Shown: positions 44,843 to 54,007, numbered from the stretch's first letter. The stretch is 64,000 nt of DNA from Lysinibacillus cavernae (GCF_009724685.1 NZ_WMEF01000001.1:1-64000), one strand, 5' to 3'. Translations and numbers: made by a program. Notes: a model not told the origin generated them from the sequence alone.

Positions 44843-45595
44843 TTACTTTAAAACATCCAATACATATGTAGGCTGATAGTCTTTCTCTAGTACAACCTTT
44901 GTGGGCGTTACACCAGTATTAACATGAATCGTATCACAGCCAAAATTAATTCCACACATAATGTCAGTATCATAATTATCACCGATCATCACCATGTCTT
45001 CTTTAGCAATACCATGTTCAGCAGCTATCACTTCCAGCATGGCTGGTGATGGCTTACCTATATATATTGGCTCAACATCTGCAACCTCTCCTACTAAGCG
45101 AGCAAAAGAACCATTGCCCGGTAAGAAACCGTATTCTGTTGGGAATTTAATATCCTGATTAGTAGCAATAAAGGTTGCCCCTTTTTGAACAAAAATCGTA
45201 GCTCTGGCAAGTGCCATATAATCAAGAGTTCGATCAATCCCCATGACAAATACATCTGGCTCATCCTCAACAGGCACAATATTTTCGTTGAGTAATGCCT
45301 GACGAATACCATCTGTACCCATCATGGCTACTTTTTTGCCTGTGAAATTTAGTGCCACATACTTCGCTGTTACCAATGCACTTGAATAAATATGCTCTAA
45401 TGGCGCGTTCACACCAATAGATAGTAAAGCTCCTTGCAGTTGTTCTCGCGTCTTCGAAGAATTATTCGTTACATAGAATGGCTCGATTCCTGCTTGCTGT
45501 AAACGATGAATAAAAGCAACTGCAGAAGGAATTCCTTCCTTCCCACGGTAGACAGTGCCATCTAAATCAAAGCAATAAGCCTTATATTGTTTCAT
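44843..45595 (-). CDS. yutF: HAD-family sugar or nucleotide phosphatase, NagD type (YutF)
   Basis: A 250-residue HAD hydrolase of the NagD subfamily. Motifs are FDLDGTVYRG (nucleophile Asp), YVTNNSSKTREQL (motif II) and KPSPAML with MIGDNYDTDI (motifs III and IV). It likely dephosphorylates small phosphorylated metabolites; the natural substrate is not known. The ATGA overlap with yutE shows translational coupling. Confidence 0.88.
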   Translation of the reverse strand: MKQYKAYCFDLDGTVYRGKEGIPSAVAFIHRLQQAGIEPFYVTNNSSKTREQLQGALLSIGVNAPLEHIYSSALVTAKYVALNFTGKKVAMMGTDGIRQALLNENIVPVEDEPDVFVMGIDRTLDYMALARATIFVQKGATFIATNQDIKFPTEYGFLPGNGSFARLVGEVADVEPIYIGKPSPAMLEVIAAEHGIAKEDMVMIGDNYDTDIMCGINFGCDTIHVNTGVTPTKVVLEKDYQPTYVLDVLK

Positions 45596-46044
45596 TGGTG
45601 ATCCTCAGGCAAAAATGCAGAAACTGGCCCTAATTCATTGGTTAAATAATTATGAACTGCTGGTGGGAATTGCTTTAAAGCTGATAAATTGTCTGTTAAT
45701 ACATTGATAACCTCTTGGATATCTACATTTATAAACTCACGTACAAGCATTTTACGCAAGCCAACAACTGCTTTATATGGTGCCTCCATTTCAGCAGCTA
45801 CAACTTTTTCGTCGACTAATATATCAATAATATCCTCGTAGCTTCCTGGATCGCGCATAATGAAACCGTCAATCATTAAATTTCCTACATCCATCATTGA
45901 CTCCATAATGTTGTGTCCAATTCGCTCGATAGCTAATTTCTTTATATCATTTTGTAGCCAGTTATCCTCTGTCTCCAAAATTGTTAATAGCTCATCTAAG
46001 TACTGTAAATTTTTTGTGATTTTATTACGATCTACAAAATACAC
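45592..46044 (-). CDS. yutE: YutE family protein (DUF86, HepT-like)
   Basis: A 150-residue helical protein with the DUF86 signature (ERIGHNIMESMMDVGNLMI and VGLRKMLVREF near residue 105). DUF86 includes the HepT toxins of MNT/HepT pairs, whose active site has an R-x4-6-H near the C-terminal helices. Here RKMLVREF lacks that histidine and there is no nucleotidyltransferase partner, so a toxin role is unlikely. The GTG at 46044 is 8 bases after GGGGG and gives the usual MYFVDR start. Confidence 0.78.
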   Translation of the reverse strand: MYFVDRNKITKNLQYLDELLTILETEDNWLQNDIKKLAIERIGHNIMESMMDVGNLMIDGFIMRDPGSYEDIIDILVDEKVVAAEMEAPYKAVVGLRKMLVREFINVDIQEVINVLTDNLSALKQFPPAVHNYLTNELGPVSAFLPEDHQ

Positions 46045-46132
46045 AAGGAAAGCCCCCATTCAAATCATTAAAAGTTGATAGTCTTTTCTCTTCTATAGTA
46101 CCATAACTATAGGACTGGAAGGAGATTAAAAG

Positions 46133-46399
46133 ATGGAACGTTTTTTTTTATATGATGATGTAGAAGATACAAAAACACGCTTTGTTAGTTTTGCAGGAAA
46201 TAAGTTACGTTATGATTTAGCTATTTTACAATCAGGTCGCTTCTTTGGAAAGGTGCTTGTAATGGATATCCAATTTGGCCGCTTTGCTATTATCGGCCCT
46301 GATGATGTAGAGGAGCCTGGTTACTTAGAACATGTGTACAATCGCACAGAGGAAGAAACAATAGAACTACGAGAATATTTGCGAGAATTATTGAACTAA
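46133..46399 (+). CDS. DUF3055 family protein
   Basis: An 88-residue acidic protein with FVSFAGNKLRYDLAIL, GRFFGKVLVMD and FGRFAIIGPDDVEEPGYLEH. The pattern fits DUF3055, conserved in the Bacillaceae yut region and of unknown function. AAGGAG lies before the ATG. It is divergent from yutE and followed by a strong terminator. Confidence 0.78.
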   Translation: MERFFLYDDVEDTKTRFVSFAGNKLRYDLAILQSGRFFGKVLVMDIQFGRFAIIGPDDVEEPGYLEHVYNRTEEETIELREYLRELLN

Positions 46400-46425
46400 C
46401 ACCCTTTCTATCGGGTGTTTTTTTT
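46398..46425 (+). terminator. Terminator after the DUF3055 gene
   Basis: AACACCC and GGGTGTT with loop TTTCTATC, then eight or more T on the plus strand. Confidence 0.87.
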
Positions 46426-46444
46426 ATGACATCCGCCTTAGGGG

Positions 46445-46491
46445 TTTATCTTGATGCAGCAAAAAACAACATTTGCTGCAATCAAGATAAA
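46445..46491. repeat. Long inverted repeat, related to the intergenic repeat near sumT
   Basis: TTTATCTTGATGCAGCAAA and TTTGCTGCAATCAAGATAAA form an almost perfect 19-base stem with one extra A and an 8-base loop. The right end ATCAAGATAAA also occurs at 30690-30700 after a smaller hairpin. It lies between a terminator and a small gene, so it may be a mobile palindromic repeat or act in mRNA ends. Confidence 0.6.
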
Positions 46492-46538
46492 AAAATCCCG
46501 CTAGCCTGTAGGCACTTGCGAAATCTTTTTACATATTG

Positions 46539-46718
46539 TTATTTATTTAAAGTGGATGGATTATCTTTATTATGTGGCTTGTCTTTATTTTCATTATCAT
46601 TTTGCTTTTTCGCTTGCTGATTTTGACCAATAACTCCTAAATCATCAACACTAATATCAAAACCATATCCATATTCCTCTCGATCTAATGGCTTTTTATT
46701 GCGCTTTTCCTTTGCCAA
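46539..46718 (-). CDS. Small hydrophilic protein, unknown
   Basis: A 59-residue protein with a Lys/Arg-rich start (AKEKRNKKPLDREEYGYGFD), an acidic centre (ISVDDLGVIG) and a tail of Lys, Asn, Asp and Gln. The TTG at 46718 is 6 bases after GGAGGTG. Composition suggests an unstructured, perhaps nucleic-acid or spore-related protein, but I do not recognise it. Confidence 0.55.
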   Translation of the reverse strand: MAKEKRNKKPLDREEYGYGFDISVDDLGVIGQNQQAKKQNDNENKDKPHNKDNPSTLNK

Positions 46719-46781
46719 ACTCATCACCTCCAATCATAAATTATCCTTTTTTAAATGATTTATACTTCCTTTTTCGCAATA

Positions 46782-47312
46782 CTATGAAGCTGTAGCATCC
46801 TTAATAATCCATTGCGCAGCACTTATTAAATCTGGAAAGATGGCATCTGCCAATGGGTCTTGTTCACCTAAAAACACACCTTTTGTTCCTGCTTGTTTTC
46901 CAGCGATAATATCTGTGTCCGTATCGCCGACCATATAGGATTTTGATAAATCGATGTTATATTTTTCACCTAAATCCACAATTAATTTACTATTGGGCTT
47001 TCGGCAAGCACAGCCTGACTTTGGTTTATGTGGGCAATAAACAACTTCATGAATTGTTGCCCCCTTTTTCTTCAGCTCCTTCACCATATGTTCGTGTATT
47101 TTTTGCAAACCACTTTCCTTCATAAAGCCTAAACCGACACCACCTTGATTTGTCACGACAAAAACATAATCAAAATGCTTATTTAATTTCCTGATAGCTT
47201 CAGGTACTTGTGGTAAAAAATACAGGTCCTTCGGCTTATTAACAAATTTCACACGACTCGTTAGTACTTCATTGATCACACCGTCACGGTCTAAAAATAC
47301 GGCTCTTTTCAT
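46782..47312 (-). CDS. HAD-IIIA phosphatase, GmhB/histidinol-phosphatase-like
   Basis: A 176-residue HAD phosphatase. Motifs are FLDRDGVINE (nucleophile), FVVTNQGGVGLGF (motif II) and MVGDTDTDIIAGKQAG. The zinc loop CPHKPKSGCACRKP (C-x-H...C-x-C) marks the GmhB (heptose bisphosphate phosphatase)/HisB-N group. Gram-positive members often act on sugar phosphates; no heptose genes are nearby to support that role. The ATG at 47312 follows AAGGGTG. Confidence 0.82.
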   Translation of the reverse strand: MKRAVFLDRDGVINEVLTSRVKFVNKPKDLYFLPQVPEAIRKLNKHFDYVFVVTNQGGVGLGFMKESGLQKIHEHMVKELKKKGATIHEVVYCPHKPKSGCACRKPNSKLIVDLGEKYNIDLSKSYMVGDTDTDIIAGKQAGTKGVFLGEQDPLADAIFPDLISAAQWIIKDATAS

Positions 47313-47383
47313 TTGCAACACACCCTTGATAAGCTGTTTTGTGCTTTAGTTTTCCCAAAATACTTAAAAGAAAACAATGACAA

Positions 47384-47418
47384 AGAAAAAACCTGATGCC
47401 TATCACATCAGGTTTTAC
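47384..47418 (-). terminator. Terminator after yutD
   Basis: On the minus strand AAAACCTGATG pairs with CATCAGGTTTT around TGATAGG, followed by TTTC. It ends the lipA-yutD unit. Confidence 0.82.
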
Positions 47419-47422
47419 TTAT

Positions 47423-47770
47423 TTATTCTGCTAAAGATTCATTGTCTGTTGGCTTTGGTACCTCATTAGTATCCAACACTTCTGGCTGTTTCATTACTTT
47501 ACCTGTTTTACGTAGTACAAAATAAGCACAGCCAAAATTACAATACTCGTATAGGTAATCTTGAAGCGTACTTATTTTCGTATCAAAAGTTGATTTTTGA
47601 TTTTTATCATCGAAAAAGCCCTTTAGACGTAATTGATTATAGCCCCAATCACCTACAACATAATCGTATCTGGCTAAGATATCTGAATACCTTTCTTGAA
47701 AAACTTCTTCCTGAAAGGCTTCTCGATAATCTTTTATTAGTTCATATTCTAATCCTTCAACTATGATCAA
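47423..47770 (-). CDS. yutD: YutD family protein (DUF1027)
   Basis: A 115-residue protein with the YutD pattern: YRYDYVVGDWGYNQLRLKGFF-like segment (VVGDWGYNQLRLKGFFDD), followed by EYCNFGCAYFVLRK. The TTG start has AAAGGTGGTG 5 bases upstream. It lies 33 bases after lipA with no terminator between, so it is probably co-transcribed. Function unknown; the neighbour relation to lipA is conserved in Bacillus. Confidence 0.82.
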   Translation of the reverse strand: MIIVEGLEYELIKDYREAFQEEVFQERYSDILARYDYVVGDWGYNQLRLKGFFDDKNQKSTFDTKISTLQDYLYEYCNFGCAYFVLRKTGKVMKQPEVLDTNEVPKPTDNESLAE

Positions 47771-47803
47771 AGTGACACCACCTTTTTCGTTCAGCCTTGA
47801 CGT

Positions 47804-48721
47804 TTAGATTTCTGCTTGTAATTGACGTTCTTTCGTTGCTGCATTTACTTGTTCGTCTGCATGATAACTACTACGTACAAGTGGGCCAGCTTCACAATGC
47901 TTGAAGCCTTTCTCCATGGCAATTTTACGCAGTTTACCAAATTCTATTGGTGAATAATATTTTTTAACTGATAAATGCTTTTTCGTTGGTTGTAAATATT
48001 GACCAATTGTCATAATATCTACATTATTTGCACGTAAATCATCCATTACTTCTAAAATTTCTTCGTGTGTTTCGCCTAAACCAATCATTAAAGATGATTT
48101 AGTTGGAATTTCTGGTTGCATTTCTTTAGCTAAACGAAGGAACTCTAAAGAGCGCTCGTATTTTGCACGAGCACGAACTCTTGGTGTTAAACGACGTACC
48201 GTTTCAATATTATGATTTAAAATATCTGGTTTCGCATCCATCAACATTTGAAGGTTCTCCTGCATACCACCTAAATCTGATGGTAATACCTCAACAGATG
48301 TAAACGGACTTTTACGGCGAATGGCACGAACTGTTTCTGCTAAAACTTGCGCACCGCCATCCTTTAAATCGTCACGTGCTACCATTGTAATAACAACGTG
48401 CTTCAAGTTCATAATTGCTACTGAATCTGCTACGCGTTCTGGTTCTGCTAAATCCAGTTCATTTGGTAAACCTGTTTTAACGGCACAGAAACGACAGGCA
48501 CGTGTACAAACAGAGCCAAGAATCATCATTGTAGCAGTCCGTCTCTCTCCCCAGCATTCATGGATATTTGGACAGCGAGCCTCTTCACATACTGTATGCA
48601 GATTTTTCTCACGCATCAGCTTTTTAAGCCCTTTATATTCATCATTCGTGTTTAGTTTTATTTTTAGCCAGTCTGGCTTTCTTACATGTTCTTCTTTACT
48701 TGTAGGTTTACAAGATGTCAT
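47804..48721 (-). CDS. lipA: Lipoyl synthase
   Basis: A 305-residue radical SAM enzyme that inserts two sulfur atoms into octanoyl groups. The auxiliary cluster cysteines are in [12 protein letters not shown] (C-x4-C-x5-C), the radical SAM cysteines in CTRACRFC (C-x3-C-x2-C), and the C-terminal RSSYHADE is the third-site serine motif. The ATG at 48721 is about 10 bases after GGGG and gives a family-like start ([15 protein letters not shown]). It depends on Fe-S assembly proteins encoded elsewhere in the window. Confidence 0.96.
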   Translation of the reverse strand: MTSCKPTSKEEHVRKPDWLKIKLNTNDEYKGLKKLMREKNLHTVCEEARCPNIHECWGERRTATMMILGSVCTRACRFCAVKTGLPNELDLAEPERVADSVAIMNLKHVVITMVARDDLKDGGAQVLAETVRAIRRKSPFTSVEVLPSDLGGMQENLQMLMDAKPDILNHNIETVRRLTPRVRARAKYERSLEFLRLAKEMQPEIPTKSSLMIGLGETHEEILEVMDDLRANNVDIMTIGQYLQPTKKHLSVKKYYSPIEFGKLRKIAMEKGFKHCEAGPLVRSSYHADEQVNAATKERQLQAEI

Positions 48722-48827
48722 ACGAATATCGCCCCTATCAAAAATGTACATTTTTTAATATTAACTATCTTCACTGTTGTCAATGTAACATATTAAATGA
48801 ACTCCAACAACTATCACAACAACATTT

Positions 48828-49604
48828 CTATTTGAAAGGGACAGGTATTTCAATGGAAGGTTGAGGGGCATCAGTGCTATTTGTGTAAATGTTCGGAACG
48901 GGACCTCTTGTTAAGCCCATTGCTACTGGGATATCCTGTGCAACGGTTGAAGATTTACTTGCAAATGGGACAATAATCTGGACATTTACCTCTAAATGAA
49001 TGCCTACTTCCACATAAGCACTGTTGATCCCGAATTCCTGAATGGACGACGTCACATTACTATGAACATTACCAATCACATGAAATCGAATCGGAATCTT
49101 TGGCCCTAAGTTTCCTAGCAAGGGTATATTGGCTGCTTGACCCAGCGGAACAAAGAAAACAATACCATCTCCTTCTTGAATTCTATTTATATCATATTCA
49201 ACATTTTCTAATTCAGGTAAATGTGATAGTTCTCCTTGTTCAGCTTGCTCTAAATACATTTTGACAAGCTCTAATGTCTCTGCTCGAACACGATTAATAA
49301 TTTCAGTATTAAATTTAGTCGTCATCATTTCAGATGTCCCTGGAGGAATATCTTCAATAATATCATTCACATCTAACACATTGGAAGTACGCGAATTAAT
49401 AGCTTTACTCACAACGTATGATGCAATCTTAGTGGTTTGTACTTCAGCGTATTGCAAATAGGTTGGCATGAGCCGTTCATTTAAAAAATAAATAAATAAT
49501 ATAAGGCAAAAAACCGTACCAACAATTAAAATCGTTAATCGATTAAGACGCATTCCCCTTCTACTATATGAGCGTAATTTCATTCTTTTTCGAGGGAAAA
49601 ACAA
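48828..49604 (-). CDS. yunB: Sporulation protein YunB
   Basis: A 258-residue protein with a basic N-terminus, one membrane segment at about residues 22-42 (LTILIVGTVFCLILFIYFL) and an exported domain with the YunB pattern (IPIRFHVIGNVHSNVTSSIQ, start IPIRFHVIGN; EFGINSAYVEVGIHLEVNVQ). In B. subtilis yunB is SigE-dependent and needed for proper spore formation. I chose the TTG at 49604, 6 bases after AGGAGGAG. That Shine-Dalgarno lies in the 3' arm of the upstream terminator hairpin. The presence of this gene supports an endospore former. Confidence 0.85.
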   Translation of the reverse strand: MFFPRKRMKLRSYSRRGMRLNRLTILIVGTVFCLILFIYFLNERLMPTYLQYAEVQTTKIASYVVSKAINSRTSNVLDVNDIIEDIPPGTSEMMTTKFNTEIINRVRAETLELVKMYLEQAEQGELSHLPELENVEYDINRIQEGDGIVFFVPLGQAANIPLLGNLGPKIPIRFHVIGNVHSNVTSSIQEFGINSAYVEVGIHLEVNVQIIVPFASKSSTVAQDIPVAMGLTRGPVPNIYTNSTDAPQPSIEIPVPFK

Positions 49605-49644
49605 AAAAATCTCCTCCTGTTCCATAACGTATGAACAGGAGGAG
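49605..49644 (-). terminator. Terminator of the HD-GYP gene containing the yunB ribosome binding site
   Basis: On the minus strand CTCCTCCTGTTC (49633-49644) pairs perfectly with GAACAGGAGGAG (49611-49622) around a 10-base loop, followed by ATTTTTTT. The right arm includes AGGAGGAG, the Shine-Dalgarno for the yunB TTG at 49604. Transcripts starting upstream would end here or have this site buried in a 12-bp stem. Confidence 0.85.
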
Positions 49645-49648
49645 CAAT

Positions 49649-50758
49649 TTATTCTACTTTTGCAGGAACCACATAATCCGTCTCAACATTTTCAATTATA
49701 ACCTCTGGATAGTCCACTAAATTGATTTCGTATGTAGCTGTGAGCAATTGATCTTGTTCCTCAAAAATACGAATCCACGGCATTGCCGCATCCATTGTAT
49801 TTTGTCTTGATACAATACCACGTCGTCCATCCGATAATTTTAAAATAACACCATTAGGATAATGGACAACAGCTCTTTTTAAAGCTTTTACAATATGTGC
49901 ATCATAAAGCGTACCAGATCCCGCTTCTACAATGGCTAGTCCTTGTGAAGGTAGCATCTTTTCACGGTAAACACGATTTGTGGTAACAGCGTCAAACACA
50001 TCTGCAACGCCAATAATCTTGGCAAATGGATGAATTTCAAAATCAACAAGCCCTCTTGGATAACCACTTCCATCAATGCGCTCGTGATGCTGAAAAGCGC
50101 AGTGAGCCACAAGCAATGAGATGGAATGTAAATTCCGCAATAAATCGAAGCCATGGCGAGCATGCATTTTCATTGCCTCATACTCATCATTTGTTAAGCG
50201 ACCTGGCTTTGTTAGAATATCTTTTGGTACCATTAATTTGCCAACATCGTGTAATAATGCACCAATCCCTATTAAGCGTAAATCTTCAGCTGAATAGCCA
50301 AGTTCTTTGGCAATCGCAATTGAATACAATGTCACTTGGAAGGAGTGTTGATATAAATACTCATCAAATAAATAAGCATCCGTTAGAATCGTCAAAATTT
50401 CATCATTTCCCGTTACTGCGGAAAGTAGTTCATCTACAATGGAGACAATTGTCTTTGATTGCTGATCTAATATATAAGACGCATTTACTGGATTTAAACC
50501 ATCCATTGATTGGAATGAATCTTTTATGGTTGAGATTACTTTATTGCGCATAGCAGGTGGAACTGTCTCTTCTACTTCTATACCTTCAGAAATTTCATCG
50601 TCAATATATAAATAATGTGTATTTAATTGTTGAAGTCTTTGAATAATACGGTCATTAATGACAACATCTTTCTTTAAAAGCGGATGACCTGCCTCATTCC
50701 AAATGGTTCTTCCTAATACCATTCCTTCTTTTAATACATCGATTGAAATTAATCGCAT
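49649..50758 (-). CDS. HD-GYP domain protein, probable cyclic-di-GMP phosphodiesterase
   Basis: A 369-residue protein. The first 130 residues hold a DUF3391-like segment (MRLISIDVLKEGMVLGRTIW). The HD-GYP domain at about 130-300 has HSFQVTLYS, LLHDVGKLMVPKDIL, HHERIDGSGYPRGL and ADVFDAVTTNRVYR, so metal ligands and the GYP motif are intact. Such enzymes break down cyclic di-GMP or related dinucleotides. No membrane segment is seen. It ends in the terminator that overlaps the yunB start region. Confidence 0.88.
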   Translation of the reverse strand: MRLISIDVLKEGMVLGRTIWNEAGHPLLKKDVVINDRIIQRLQQLNTHYLYIDDEISEGIEVEETVPPAMRNKVISTIKDSFQSMDGLNPVNASYILDQQSKTIVSIVDELLSAVTGNDEILTILTDAYLFDEYLYQHSFQVTLYSIAIAKELGYSAEDLRLIGIGALLHDVGKLMVPKDILTKPGRLTNDEYEAMKMHARHGFDLLRNLHSISLLVAHCAFQHHERIDGSGYPRGLVDFEIHPFAKIIGVADVFDAVTTNRVYREKMLPSQGLAIVEAGSGTLYDAHIVKALKRAVVHYPNGVILKLSDGRRGIVSRQNTMDAAMPWIRIFEEQDQLLTATYEINLVDYPEVIIENVETDYVVPAKVE

Positions 50759-50791
50759 GACTTCTTCCCCAATCCATTCTTTAAACTCTCT

Positions 50792-52159
50792 CTATTGCTT
50801 AAAGAATCTTTGACCATAATCTATCATAATGTTTCGTAAAAATTCAGGTAAAATATATTGCTTTTTTGCATATTTAAAACTTGGATAAAAATAACCAAAA
50901 GTAAATAAATCTAACGTTACAAGTTTATAAATGTGATCATTATCTGCTAATTTTCCATTAATCAGTAATTGTCGATTTTCATTCATTGAAAATCCATATG
51001 TCAATATTTTTCCAAAAATAACGCCTCTAAACCCTAATCCTTTTAACTCGATATAAGGCCACTCTTCATTTTTGGATTGTATATAAATCTCTTTCATTTC
51101 AGCAACAGATAATTCAATTGTACATAAATTAATAGGATGGGGAAAAATTCGATGCAAATCAAGTGCAGTCACAGTTCCCTTAGGTAGACCATCTAAAAAT
51201 ATCCCTGCATTGAATAATGCACAGTCAGCACCACTTTTTTCCAAAATAGCATTTGCAAATAAATCTGATAGCTGTGAGTAATGGAACCATTCCTTATTGT
51301 AGGATTTTTTCGTTGTAAATACTGGGGTATTCAGTATTCTATTACCTTCATCCTCCCAAAACTGTACAATTTCCTGTTCGTTTTTAACAATTGGCAAATC
51401 CTTATTATGAATTAAAGTATCCTTTTTTTCAACAATTTTCCTCATATTTTTATCGTATTCTATAACAAGATGTCCTGTATATTGTCCAAATTTCCCTCCA
51501 CCTGTCAGCAAAACACCATTAATGCGTTTACCATTTGGAAAGACATGATGTGTATGAGAGCCGAATATAACATCAATTTCTGGACATTCTTCAGCTAAGA
51601 GCTCATCTTCTGTGATGCCTAAATGTGATAGGCACACTACAATGTCTACTTCATCACGTAGTTGATGGGCTAGACGAAGGAGCGTGCTACGTGCCTCGTC
51701 CATCTGCCAATTTAACTCTTGATAGTACACTTCAAACATGGCTGTTGCAGCTATTACCCCTACCTTCGTACCTGTTACTGTTGTTAAAACAACGGAAGGC
51801 TTCATCCAAGCTGGTTTCTCCCCGTGAGAGGCATAGACATTCGCAACCACAACATCAAATTTTGCTTCATCATATAAATGGAAGAGCTCCTTATGGGACA
51901 ATGTAATGCCTTCATTGTTACCGATTGTGACAACGTCGTAACCCGCCTCGTTTAGTAACTGTACATTGCCTTTGCCAACTGTCGCCTCTGTATAAATATT
52001 AGAACGGTCTAAATGATCCCCAACATCAAACAAATAGCTCGTTTCCCCTATTTTCGCCAGATTGTTACGTATCACTTTCACATAGCTTTGCATTCGTGGC
52101 CAATACTTAAAATGACTATGCAAATCATTCGTGTGAAAAATATGGATTCTTTCAAGCAT
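50792..52159 (-). CDS. yunD: Metallophosphatase/5'-nucleotidase family protein (YunD)
   Basis: A 455-residue protein of the UshA-like family. The calcineurin-like domain covers about residues 1-260 (IHIFHTNDLHSHF, DVGDHLDRSN, TIGNNEG, LSHLGITEDE, FGSHTHHVF), with the metal ligands in place. A 5'-nucleotidase C-terminal domain follows (ALFNAGIFLDGLPKG). There is no signal peptide, so unlike UshA it should be cytoplasmic, as proposed for YunD. ATG at 52159 follows GAGGTGG. It is followed on the same strand by the HD-GYP gene. Confidence 0.85.
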   Translation of the reverse strand: MLERIHIFHTNDLHSHFKYWPRMQSYVKVIRNNLAKIGETSYLFDVGDHLDRSNIYTEATVGKGNVQLLNEAGYDVVTIGNNEGITLSHKELFHLYDEAKFDVVVANVYASHGEKPAWMKPSVVLTTVTGTKVGVIAATAMFEVYYQELNWQMDEARSTLLRLAHQLRDEVDIVVCLSHLGITEDELLAEECPEIDVIFGSHTHHVFPNGKRINGVLLTGGGKFGQYTGHLVIEYDKNMRKIVEKKDTLIHNKDLPIVKNEQEIVQFWEDEGNRILNTPVFTTKKSYNKEWFHYSQLSDLFANAILEKSGADCALFNAGIFLDGLPKGTVTALDLHRIFPHPINLCTIELSVAEMKEIYIQSKNEEWPYIELKGLGFRGVIFGKILTYGFSMNENRQLLINGKLADNDHIYKLVTLDLFTFGYFYPSFKYAKKQYILPEFLRNIMIDYGQRFFKQ

Positions 52160-52191
52160 AAAAGCCACCTCATTTCAATTAGCTACATTAA

Positions 52192-53016
52192 TTAAGCCAG
52201 TATGCCTTCAATGATGGAACGAATTCCTAATAATAATAAAATAATTCGAAGGGCGAATACAAGCGTATCTGATTTAATTCTTTTATTTAACGCTGCGCCC
52301 AATTTTGCTCCAATATACGCCCCTGGAATAACAGGTATTGTGTAAAGCCACGGAACATGACCGAAGTAAACATGACTCGCAGAATTGACAATGGACGTTA
52401 AAAATACCATAAACATCGATGTTGCCACAGCGACATGCGGAGGAAATAAAAACAGAATAATCATTGCTGGTACAATCATGGAGCCACCACCGATGCCAAA
52501 CAGCCCTGAGGCAAAGCCAATGCCAAATGTTAATGCAATAGCAAACCAAATGGGATAACCATACACAAAGGTTTTACCCTCAGAATCAGTAAACTCCTGT
52601 TGCATACCATTTTTCACGAACCATTTTACAGGTTTCAATTTTTCACGGACAAGTAAAATAATCGATAAAATAATAAGGAGAATACCAAAATATAAATTGA
52701 ATGATGGTAAATCTAACCCTTTATTTACCCAAGCACCAAGGATTGTTCCTGGAATGCTCCCAATAAAAAAGATAAAGCCACTTTTATAATCCACCGTTTT
52801 GGATTTCATATAGCTTAATGTCGAGGCAAGTCCTGTAAAAATCATCATAACAACCGATAAACCAACTACTTTTTGTGGTGTGATGTCTGGAATCATTCCT
52901 AGATTTAAACCGATATATAAAGTTGCTGGTACTAAAACAACGCCACCACCTAGCCCAACTAACGAGCCAATTAGACCAGCAAATAATGCGATAATTACCA
53001 AAAAAATAAATTCCAT
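52192..53016 (-). CDS. yunE: TauE/SafE family permease (YunE)
   Basis: A 274-residue protein with about eight membrane helices and the duplicated TauE/SafE pattern: GLIGSLVGLGGGVVLVPATL in the first half and GFASGLFGIGGGSMIVPAMI in the second. These proteins export or import sulfite, sulfoacetate or other organosulfur anions; the substrate is unknown. TAATG overlap with yunF shows coupling. A link to the sulfur island is possible but not shown. Confidence 0.88.
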   Translation of the reverse strand: MEFIFLVIIALFAGLIGSLVGLGGGVVLVPATLYIGLNLGMIPDITPQKVVGLSVVMMIFTGLASTLSYMKSKTVDYKSGFIFFIGSIPGTILGAWVNKGLDLPSFNLYFGILLIILSIILLVREKLKPVKWFVKNGMQQEFTDSEGKTFVYGYPIWFAIALTFGIGFASGLFGIGGGSMIVPAMIILFLFPPHVAVATSMFMVFLTSIVNSASHVYFGHVPWLYTIPVIPGAYIGAKLGAALNKRIKSDTLVFALRIILLLLGIRSIIEGILA

Positions 53017-53873
53017 TATAGTTCTCCTTCAAACATGTTTAATTGTTTAGGTGCTAATCCAACATCTTGAATCTTCAAAATGCCTTGTAACTCCTTTGCG
53101 TTTTTCGCTGCATGATTACCTGAATTATTATTAAATAACACGAAGAGTTCATCGACCTCTGTTTCGAGCTTTAGCATGCTCTGTCCCAGTTGTTGTAATT
53201 CTTCTTTATTATAATCATATAAAAAGCGAACTTTCCGCCAATTTTCTGCATTCCCTGTATTGCGCCAACCATGTATATTGCGACCATGTATACGGACAAG
53301 TGCCTTATCGGCAGTCACTACAGGGTAGAAGGGAACTGACCCAACACCAGCCTGTGGTTCATCACAAATCGTATGGATTAATTGATGTTCTCGTAAAAAA
53401 TCCATCGTCTGCTGTACTACTTTTTCTGCGTACCATGTTTGATTTCGAAACTCAATAGCTACTTCAAAATCCTTAAGTTGTTGTCGGATATACAATAAGT
53501 ATTGAACATTTTTTCCCTGACAATCAAACCATGGTGGGAATTGTGCTAATATCATGGCTAGCTTTCCATAACGTTTGAATTCATTGGCACATTCGATAAA
53601 AGCATTGAACATGTCATTTTTTGATTCAAAAGGAATATCACCACGTAAATGTCCAGTCATGCCTTGATAGGCTTTCACGACAAAACGAAAATTTTCTGGT
53701 GTATCCTCACACCATTTACGAACATTCTCCTTAGATGGTATAGCGTAAAAAGAAGTATCGACTTCAACTGTTAAAAAATGACCTGTATAATCGAATAATT
53801 TATTCTTTGAGGTAGTCACGCCACTATAAAGTGAAGGGTGATCGCCCCAACCAGTTAATCCAACTACAATCAT
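53016..53873 (-). CDS. yunF: DUF72 family protein (YunF)
   Basis: A 285-residue TIM-barrel-like protein of DUF72. Motifs are GLTGWGDHPSLY at the start, FLTVEVDTSFYAIPS, FRFVVKAYQGMTGH and AIEFRNQTWYAE; YVLFNNNSGNHAAKNA-like sequence (LFNNNSGNHAAKNAKEL) is near the C-terminus. GAGGAGG precedes the ATG. Function unknown. It is the first gene of the yunF-yunE pair, and yunD follows 33 bases after yunE. Confidence 0.85.
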   Translation of the reverse strand: MIVVGLTGWGDHPSLYSGVTTSKNKLFDYTGHFLTVEVDTSFYAIPSKENVRKWCEDTPENFRFVVKAYQGMTGHLRGDIPFESKNDMFNAFIECANEFKRYGKLAMILAQFPPWFDCQGKNVQYLLYIRQQLKDFEVAIEFRNQTWYAEKVVQQTMDFLREHQLIHTICDEPQAGVGSVPFYPVVTADKALVRIHGRNIHGWRNTGNAENWRKVRFLYDYNKEELQQLGQSMLKLETEVDELFVLFNNNSGNHAAKNAKELQGILKIQDVGLAPKQLNMFEGEL

Positions 53874-54007
53874 GTGACATCCTCCTCTATGACCTAATCA
53901 TAGCACACAGTATCACACTACAAATAACCATCATGTAAAAATTATAGCTTTCTTTCTCTTCTATTATGTACCTACTTTTTTATGGGAACTACAGGGTTCA
54001 TCATAAA

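Noticed and set aside
45592-46044. HepT toxin of a toxin-antitoxin system
   Set aside because: DUF86 fold, but the catalytic R-x-H motif is not seen and there is no MNT nucleotidyltransferase next to it; the position matches housekeeping yutE.
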